A DNA stretch of 64,000 nt, taken from assembly GCA_020747015.1 (NCBI GenBank), contig JAGTJM010000041.1:62001-126000 (forward strand), given 5' to 3'. The translations under genes were made by a program, and so were the position numbers. The notes below the pieces were generated by a model, which worked only from the letters and a program-made list of their open reading frames with translations, did no database searches and was not told the origin of the DNA. This DNA comes from Pyrenochaeta sp. MPI-SDFR-AT-0127 (lineage: Eukaryota; Ascomycota; Dothideomycetes; Pleosporales; Cucurbitariaceae). Positions 56,877 through 64,000 of the stretch are shown piece after piece. Numbering within the stretch: position 1 is the stretch's first letter; each line of letters starts with the position of its first letter.

Positions 56877-59208
56877 CTAGAATCTCTCCATCAACTTTCG
56901 CCGTACGGTCCACATGCGTGCGCGCTTTCCGAATATGTACATGGGTATAGAAAATAACAAGCAGGCTAATTGGATCCCGCCTATAGCTATAAAGGTCTTT
57001 TTGGAGCCGCTGGACTCGAGCCAATGCGGGAAAAACAGCGAGAAGACGAATCCATGAAGTACGTCTGCGATCAGGTCAGCGCCACATCCGAATGCGGGAA
57101 TACAGAGTAGGAGAGGGAAAAACTTACTCTTGCAAAAGTTCAACGTGACGAGCGCCTCACCGGCATACTCTCGATAACTGTCCACCACAAAGGTGATTGC
57201 AGTTGTACTCGCAAGCGAGCATCCGAAACTAATCACACCGAAGAACACAGTCGGTACAATATAATTGTCTCTCTCCTCTGCACTCCAACCAAAACCCATT
57301 AAACCAATCACCGTGCTGATGGTAATCGGGAGTGCCATCAAAAGCCGAAACTCAGGTTCATACACGCCGTCATTCTTGCGTGCCATGAAGCGCACTACGA
57401 GATCCGAGACTTTGCCCGCAACAGCGGTACCCAGCACGCCACCAACAAAGGGTGAGATGTACACCAAACCGACTTGTAGCGGGGTAAAGTTATACGATAC
57501 ATCACTGTAAATGTGTGCAACAGACTCCGAGAGCACAATGAGCCAGCCCACCGCAAGCGCATAAACGAGTGAGGACCAGAGTACGGCTGGGTAAGCGAAA
57601 AGTATAAAGGGTCGAACCATCACGTGAACCCATTTATCTTTGACAAAGCGGCCGTGCCAGGGCTTGAGTGATTGGCGATATGACTTTGGCGGAGCGGAAC
57701 GGTAATAGTCGGTGTAGTGAATGGAGAACTGCTCGGAGACATGATCGGCATTGGCCTGTGCATCTTCTGGCACGGAAGATAGACTGGTGCGCTTAAGGCG
57801 GCCATCCTGTTTCTCTGGGTCTGTGTCGGCGTCGTCAAGTTTTTGGAGGAAGTAGTCATTACGCGGAGTATCCACCTGGGCGGACTGGTCACTAGCGTGA
57901 GAGCTAGGAGTAGGTTGAATAGCGGCATCTCGCTCCGCAATGACGATGTCGGCATCGGGAGCGGGAGCGCTAGATTTCGGATCGTCGGCGAATCCAACGT
58001 GAGCGGTTTTGCTATGCTTAACAGGGTGCTCTATTGGGGATGCTGGCTGTGAGGTTGTTGCTAGAATAGGAGCTTGTAAGGGACTACCCAAGGCGTCTGT
58101 TGACTTCTTGGCGTGCCCTATGGGGAGATGGAAGTGGTGGCGATGCTCACTTGGGCTATGACTGCGGCTGCGGTTGTGCCGTCTGGATGGTCTGGGAGTT
58201 CTGTCCCAGAATGTCTCCGGCACGAAGAAGAAGATGAGAAAGAAACAAAACCCCACGACTATTGCTGTAACCCAGAAGACCCATCTCCAACCCAAAGACT
58301 GCACGATTGCAGCGCTAACAAGGGGAATGAGATTCTTTCCGCCAAGCAAGAGAAGGGTGTAGATGCCAAGTCGGTATGCTCTTTCATGCAGGAAGAAGAT
58401 TTCGGCGATGGTGGCGCTCGGTAGGCACTCAACTGGAGATACGGCGAAGCCCTGGACAATACGAGCCACGACTAGCGAAGCGTAGTTGGGCGACAGAGCG
58501 CACCAGACTGACGAGAGGGTGAACAAGATGATGGCGACGAGGTAGATAGGTCTCTTGCCCCACAAGATGGCCGTTGGCGATGCAAACACGCTTCCCAGGC
58601 CCAGGCCCAGCATATAGAGCCCGGTTGTCAGCGCTACCTGGGGGATCGTGACGTTGTACGTCTCTGCAACATCATTGAAGCCTGCGGCCAGCAGCGGTGT
58701 CATACCGCCTCCTATCATGCAGTAGAAGCCAAGCGAGACCAAAGCAAGATCACGGCGCAACTGCCGCCAATTGAGAGGGTCATTGGCCGAGTCTTCGGGC
58801 TGCGGCTCCAAGATGAAGCGCCCATCTTTGGTGCGCTTCTTGTCGGGGACTTGTCGGCGCGAGCGAGACGACTGCCGGGAGCCACGGCTCACGCTTCGAG
58901 GAGGGCCATAGACGGAAGGGAGCGATGAAGCGGAAGTTCGTGCATGGGCATGTTGCAAACCCAGCGGTTCGTTGCGATTGTGGGTTCGAGAGAGGAGGAT
59001 GACGGAGCCTAAGGCTGATGTCAGCATGGCGTACGCAGTAGAGGGCACAATACATACCGGGAACCTCATCCGTCTGTGGGTCACTCAAAATCCCCAGATT
59101 CCACTTTCTCGGAGGGGCACTTTTTTCCTCATTTTCTGGGCTGCCAGTCGCGATGTTCCCATCTTGGGCGGGCGCTGGAGTCTTACGCCAGGGTGTGAGG
59201 TTGACCAT
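56877..59208 (-). CDS. MFS transporter, DHA1-like with long central loop
   Basis: Minus-strand exons 59208-59058, 59008-57128 and 57064-56877, giving 739 aa. The N-terminal ~140 residues are Ser/Arg/Pro-rich and include the lead-in SANDPLNWRQLRRDLAL. Twelve membrane segments follow, with a G-K-R-P A-loop motif (LWGKRPIYLVAIILFTLSSVW), RIVQGFAVSPVECLPSATIAEIFF and GWRWVFWVTAI. A very long cytosolic loop of about 210 aa (His/Ser/Pro/Asp-rich) separates the two halves, then PFILFAYPAVLWSSLVYA begins the second half. This layout fits the large fungal DHA1-like carriers of unknown cargo. It converges on the DUF2264 gene (3' ends 258 bp apart). It may be a cluster member, but a different subfamily from the Dal5-like carrier makes that uncertain. 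Confidence 0.87.
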
Positions 59209-59946
59209 GCCGGGCTGTCAGGGCACAGGATGGTGTTGGAAAGGCCAGACAGGAGACGAGAAATATTCCACGGGTCAAGCTCGAGCAAGTAAGTAGGCGG
59301 AATGATGACTAGTCCCATGGGCCTGCGTCTCCTCGACGCGCACGAGGACTCTTCTCTCCACCCTCTGCGCACCTGTTCCGCGCTGCACCTTCTCCGCGCT
59401 GCACAATGCACACGTGCGAACAGCTGGTGACAGACTGTGGAGTCTCCATGGCGGGGGCAAGTGCAGCGGTGTGGACACGAAGAGCAACGCGTGCATGGAT
59501 TAATGGCGAAATCCGTCGTGCATCACGCGCATCATGCGGCTGTTGAAGCTTAGTTTGGGCGGTATGACGTGCGCCAAGTCCAGTGCCAGGAGTCCTCGAG
59601 ACGCAAATCACTCGTCGACAACAACGCCAACCCAAGAGCAATGAATATCTGTCGTTCAATGTCAAGGTATGCACACAAAGAGTCATGTATTTTCAAGTAC
59701 AAGTACTTTTGCTGTTGAAAATCAAGGCAGCTCAGTTACTTCGAGGCGCCAGTGAGAATGCTGTCTACGTTTCTATCTTGTGTGTAAATGTAGCTATCAG
59801 ATATCTAAACAAGTCTAGATGCAAAGCTCATCTCCATCTCATTGGACTTGAGATTGATGAGCCCTTCTATTCATCACCCCCTACTTCCTATGAGGACGAA
59901 TAGCGCCAACTGGCCCCAGCCGCCACTCCTCAGTATTACTGTGTGC
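59209..59946. other. intergenic
   Basis: About 740 bp between the start of the MFS gene and the 3' end of the secreted protein, both on the minus strand. No supportable gene. Confidence 0.5.
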
Positions 59947-60921
59947 TCACCGACGAACAGTAGTCACGGCACAAGGCCCCAAAAACGTGGCCGAGCTAAC
60001 CGTCGTACTACTTGTATCCCGCACTAGCCCATTTACAGCCAGATACCCATTCAGACAGCTGTACGGCGTCTCATTCGCCAGCCTAGGCACCCCAGTCACC
60101 TTATTCTCACCATAATCATCCAGATACAAAAAGTTGCACCTTGCATACGCCCCATCTCTCACGGGGTCTTGCTTCTCGTACACAAATTGTACACATCCAC
60201 CTCTTCCCTGGCAATCCTTGCAGCATTCGCCAAGAGGGTCGGGAGAGGGCTCATAATAGCTGAACCAGCCGTATTCATAGGCTACGGCCGCCGCCGACGC
60301 TGGGCTATACGACGATACATGGTATGCTGAGGCAGGGGCGAGCGCGCAAGACGCGGGAACAGTCGAGGTTGCGGTGGTGGTTGTGAAGACGGGGATGGTG
60401 GGCTGGGTCGCGAATCCAAGGCAAGCACAACCTGTGCGAATAGCAAGCGAGGCTTGATTTTTGAATACCGCGGGCGTCGGGAATTTGGCGCGTTTTAGTT
60501 CGTGGTGGAGCTCGAGCGACATGGGCGCGATTGGCGGAGGAGTTATGGTGCTCGTGGAGCCTGTAGGCGTAATTCTTTTGAGCGTCGGTGAAGCGTTCGG
60601 CGCCTCTGGTTCGTGCAATTCCTCCTCCCCAATCGCCATGTAACGGGGCCGCGGTTTTGACTTTACGGTAACGGTTTTCAGTGGAATGGGCGAAGTAACC
60701 CAGACGTCCGTTTGGCCTGTCACTGTTGTAGTAGTGTAGCCAACAAACGAGTTGCAGAAGGTGAGAACGGCATCCTGCGTTTTAGCAGGCAAAGCGCTGT
60801 AGACTTTGTCTATGACCGTGCAAGCCTTGATGTTTGAATTGAACGTAGCCCACGGATCCCTAGCCTGAGCATGTGCCAGTGAAGCCAGAAGCAGTGGCGC
60901 AGTGATAGAACTGAGGAACAT
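59947..60921 (-). CDS. secreted protein with PAN/apple-like cysteine region
   Basis: Intronless, 324 aa. Residues 1-18 are a signal peptide (MFLSSITAPLLLASLAHA, then QARDPW). Residues about 25-75 contain Cys-bearing helical sequence (ACTVIDKVYSALPAKTQDAVLTFC). A Pro/Thr/Ser-rich spacer follows. Another Cys region reads TGCACLGFATQPTIPVF with a Thr-rich tail. The C-terminal ~110 residues hold a PAN/apple-like pattern: ECCKDCQGRGGCVQFVYEK, a cysteine about 14 residues later (RCNFLYLDDYG), then YSCLNGYLAVNG. PAN/apple modules usually bind protein or carbohydrate in the extracellular space. Related secreted proteins with Thr-rich spacers are common in Dothideomycetes, without known function. No enzymatic motif is visible. 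Confidence 0.75.
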   Translation of the reverse strand: MFLSSITAPLLLASLAHAQARDPWATFNSNIKACTVIDKVYSALPAKTQDAVLTFCNSFVGYTTTTVTGQTDVWVTSPIPLKTVTVKSKPRPRYMAIGEEELHEPEAPNASPTLKRITPTGSTSTITPPPIAPMSLELHHELKRAKFPTPAVFKNQASLAIRTGCACLGFATQPTIPVFTTTTATSTVPASCALAPASAYHVSSYSPASAAAVAYEYGWFSYYEPSPDPLGECCKDCQGRGGCVQFVYEKQDPVRDGAYARCNFLYLDDYGENKVTGVPRLANETPYSCLNGYLAVNGLVRDTSSTTVSSATFLGPCAVTTVRR

Positions 60922-62849
60922 AGTCGCAAAACTGCAGCAGAGAGAAGGAAACAGAGAAGCACAACCAACTCTGTTCTGAAGAGATCAATAAACTTTTCAT
61001 TTTTTTTAACGGAAGCAAAACCAGCCTTAACCTCGTGTCCCTGTTGCACTAAGACATTACTTCGTCTTCCAGTCAACAGTTGGGATTTCTGCCACATTCG
61101 CCTCACTGGTACTTGCGAATGTCGGTCCCAGGAACAGGTCGCGGTGGAGCAAATAGGGTGGGCAGATACGCGAGGCCAAGAATTCTTGGTGTTCTTATTC
61201 AATGAGAAGTTTCAGCCCCCCTTGTAGTACAGGTCTGGACTTTCAGCTGAACGGCATGTCACGTGCTACACTATTCCTATTAAAGTCAATGGCCATTCAG
61301 TATAAAGTCTTCGAGAACACAGGAACGGAAAAGCACTCAGGCAGGTTATAGGACAGATCCGAAATGATGAATGTATAGAGTGTTTGTGGAAGAAGAAAAA
61401 AATCCATGGATCGGATGTTTGCAATGTTGCTACGTGCGTACGATGCTTGAACTTCAGAGCTCCAACCTCGAAAGCCTCCGCCGTGCGGATCTTTTCGTTT
61501 GATGTAGCTCTTATTGAACTCAAAATTATTTGTGCTGCAACTCCATAGGCTTCTTCGACTAATTTGATAGACCGAACGGCAAATACATTCGAGCACTTCA
61601 TGGCAGCGATCGAGTTCGTTGTGAATCGTTCTCGGTCAGATCTGATCAGACCATGACACTGGCTGTGCTAGATATGTCCTTCAGATCATGAACATGATGA
61701 CAGTATTCTAAAGTAGTAACGTTTGAGCAAATTAACCTTAGTCACCTGCTTGAACCCATCAAAACGAAAGGACACTGCCCATGCTTTGGTTGCTCATTTA
61801 CCCTGGCCTGATCATGACCCTTCACATGTAGAATTTGCGCGCAAAATCGATGCAAACTGGGCCAGTCTCTGTGCAAAGACTTGTAGTTTGCGACTCTGTT
61901 TGTGCACGGAAATAGAGTCTTGGACGACTACTACCACAATTTAATGAGGCCACCTACAAGGATCGTTCTAGGTCTTATAGAAGATAAGATCCTTTACCTT
62001 CTCTTTTGGCGCCAGAATACGCAGCGAACAAAATTAAATCGGTCGCATTGATCACACTCATCACGCCGATGACAAGGAGACAAGAGTCCGAAAGTAGACG
62101 CCCTGTGCACGTGTGTTCCCAGCAGAGTTGCGCTAGCTGCTTTCGGTATATATTTGACGAAGTTCAAGCTTACAGCACAAATGAATGTACAGCTTGTAGG
62201 GTACAAAAATAGAATTTACATTGCTCTCAAACCATACCGATTTAGTCCTTCAACGTATCTCTTAGTCAGTACCCAAAAGTCACGCCTTTTTTACCCCGCC
62301 TCGGCCTTCGCCTCCACAGCTACCAAAATATTGTACACCGCAAGAAGCCTCTCAGCCTCCACAGACATTGGCCGGAGAGACTGGTTTAGAATCTTGGCTA
62401 AGCTAATCTCAGCTAAGAGGGAATTTTGGACTCAGCTCGGCCACGACCGATCTTGACCAGCCAATGATATGTTGATATCTCCGGGCTAGCTTCATCAGCC
62501 CCACGCTAGTGAGAAAGCTTGTCTGGTTCACCAATCCGCAGCCAGTGGCAGAGTCCAGCGGAAGTGCTTGTACCCGTTCTAGGAGGCTGAACATGAACAC
62601 TGGTTGGCACCGTGTGGCTAAGTCGAACAGAATGCCACAGCTTTCTATATAACTATGGGACCAGCTCCATTAGAAACACCATCATCGCAACGCATCCAAA
62701 CAACAGTATTACAGAGTTCCATATTCTCATCTTCCATCTCACAGCATTTCCATTCCGATCCAACGCTCCAGCACAGTCTCCTCAATCTTCAGTATCTCAT
62801 ACCACTTTATTCTATTTCCGCTTCCAGTCTTTCGCAACTCATACTCAAG
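60922..62849. other. gene-free interval before the secreted Cys-rich protein
   Basis: About 1.9 kb. Only short, unrecognised ORFs were seen on both strands. The 200 bp before 62850 are AC/TC-rich and look like the leader and promoter of the next gene. Small GCTAAG direct repeats lie near 62,397-62,420. Confidence 0.5.
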
Positions 62850-63416
62850 ATGCATTTCATCTCTTCCATCTCCATTGTCTCTGCTCTCCTCCTTTCGGCC
62901 AACGCTGCACCCGTTCTGTCCGAGAGATCCACTGCGCAATGCCCTGGCATGTCCCAACTCACCCGTGCCGACAACTGCCCCAGTGGCTTCATCGGTTGTG
63001 TCCAGTACGAAAAGTCTTCGGAGGTGTGCAACGGCGCTAAGCGCTTCTACAACGATTGCAGTGGCGCCCCAGGTCTTGGATCATTCTACAACTGCGCCAA
63101 CGGCTTCTCCGGCTGCACAACCAACGTCAACATCTGCAGCACATCTGCACCTGCTCCCAAGCCAGTTGACCCCACTCCCAAGCCCGTTGACCCAACCCCA
63201 AAGTCGGATACCAAGTCTTGGACCTGCCCACAGGGAACCTGGTACGCAAAGACTGGTGAATGCTCAAGCGGATTCGTTGGTTGCACCGGCGACAGCCCCA
63301 ATGTTTGCCCTGGCGAGAAGAGGTTCTGGGGCTCCTGCCCACCAAAGCACGGCAACTACTACAACTGCGCCAATGGATTCGTTGGTTGCACCACCAATGA
63401 CAGGATTTGCGGTTAG
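62850..63416 (+). CDS. small secreted cysteine-rich protein, four 4-Cys modules
   Basis: Intronless, 188 aa from the ATG at 62850; the frame further upstream has no convincing start. Residues 1-19 are a signal peptide (…LLLSANA, then APVLSER). The mature part has two 8-Cys domains joined by a Pro linker (KPVDPTPKPVDPTPK). Each domain is itself two copies of a module C-x(9-11)-C-x2-G-F-x-G-C-x(6-9)-C, giving four modules and 16 cysteines, enough for eight disulphides. Spacing is nearly identical between domains. No known catalytic or chitin-binding signature matches. Small, secreted, Cys-rich and repeat-built proteins are often surface proteins or candidate effectors, but no function is claimed here. 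Confidence 0.8.
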   Translation: MHFISSISIVSALLLSANAAPVLSERSTAQCPGMSQLTRADNCPSGFIGCVQYEKSSEVCNGAKRFYNDCSGAPGLGSFYNCANGFSGCTTNVNICSTSAPAPKPVDPTPKPVDPTPKSDTKSWTCPQGTWYAKTGECSSGFVGCTGDSPNVCPGEKRFWGSCPPKHGNYYNCANGFVGCTTNDRICG

Positions 63417-63851
63417 AGGATAGAATACTTGGTGCTGGGGTTTTAGGGAACATACTCATCATTACAAGCATAGCGAGCATCATCATTCTTCATCTCTAGA
63501 GCATTTTAGACTATTTTCAAGCGATAGCATTTACATACGGCGCCCTTATACATAGCATATTTAAACCGTAATACATTGTTCATACAACACAACTATTATT
63601 TGGGCCAACTCAAAAATTGTGACACAACCCTGACTTTCACACCATCGACTAAATATCATTAGTTTGATATATGCAGTAGTATTGCTGGTACAATTTGAGA
63701 TACACATATTCAGCAGTCATGCCGGAGCGGATATTGAGTTTACCGCGTTCAAGATATGCTGAGTGCTTGAACAGGATAGCATGTTTCATGCTTGTTAGAT
63801 CCATACCTTGGAGGCACTTTAACGATCCCATTACTGACTGTACACTACTAT
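63417..63851. other. convergent intergenic region
   Basis: 435 bp between the 3' ends of the secreted Cys-rich protein (+) and the truncated sugar transporter (-). AT-rich, no gene. Confidence 0.5.
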
Positions 63852-64000
63852 TTACAATTTCTTCCCTTCAACAAGGCGTTGTTCTTGCGCAAGCTGGACT
63901 TCTGTGACATACTTCCTCATCTTTCTTGCCGGGATCTTTTTGTTGTACATTTCATCCATCTCGGCATAGTTGCGCTGGGATGGCTCTGGCACATAGAACC
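63852..64000 (-). CDS. MFS sugar transporter, C-terminal fragment (cut by window edge)
   Basis: The last 48 codons and the stop (63854-63852) of a minus-strand gene that continues beyond the window. The visible sequence begins FYVPEPSQRNYAEMDEMY and continues KKIPARKMRKY. This is the C-terminal cytosolic signature of the sugar-porter (SP) family (usually PETKGxxxEExDxLF), here with PEPSQRNYAEMDEMY. The protein ends in a charged helical tail (AQEQRLVEGKKL). The SP family takes up hexoses and oligosaccharides; no substrate can be inferred from the fragment. Confidence 0.75.
   Translation of the reverse strand, partial: FYVPEPSQRNYAEMDEMYNKKIPARKMRKYVTEVQLAQEQRLVEGKKL

Overview
This window is nuclear DNA of a filamentous ascomycete (Pezizomycotina). 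Genes are compact and carry short introns of about 40-60 nt with GTRNGY-type donors and CTRAY-like branch points. Recognisable fungal proteins include the mitoribosomal protein Mrp51, the actin-patch protein Bbc1/Mti1, an Rtr1-type phosphatase, a Zn2Cys6 regulator and several MFS carriers. I infer a Dothideomycete (Pleosporales-like) from overall gene style, but nothing seen directly proves the class. No tRNA, rRNA, CRISPR array or intact transposon was found.

Layout. 1-4.1 kb is gene-poor with only tiny doubtful ORFs. 4.1-5.8 kb holds a DHA1-type MFS transporter (-). 7.0-9.0 kb is a long coiled-coil protein (-), followed by an unusually long 4.3 kb gene-free stretch. 13.3-20.9 kb is a housekeeping block: Mrp51 (-), Rtr1/RPAP2 (-) and, divergently, Bbc1 (+). 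Bbc1 carries an apparent one-base deletion in a C run. 21-30.6 kb is sparse: a 130-aa hypothetical, an unrecognised protein with a CxxC motif, a 2EXR/F-box-like protein and a small two-TM coiled-coil protein. 30.8-36.5 kb holds an amidase and a ThDP-dependent lyase/decarboxylase-like enzyme in tandem, then the queuine tRNA-ribosyltransferase. 37.1-46.0 kb holds an FAD monooxygenase, a secreted M28 aminopeptidase, a CAX-like cation/H+ antiporter, ribosomal protein eS17 and a small single-pass membrane protein.

47.3-56.6 kb looks like a catabolic cluster. It has a Zn2Cys6 transcription factor, a GH88 unsaturated-glucuronyl-hydrolase-like enzyme, a Dal5/ACS-type MFS transporter divergent from GH88, and a DUF2264 protein. 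Neither enzyme has a signal peptide, so the simplest reading is import of a uronic-acid-containing oligosaccharide and its breakdown inside the cell, under the linked regulator. A further DHA1-type MFS gene converges on the cluster. The right end has two secreted cysteine-containing proteins, one built from four copies of a 4-Cys module, and the C-terminal piece of a sugar transporter cut by the window edge.

Exon coordinates were worked out by hand from splice signals and reading-frame continuity. None has transcript support.
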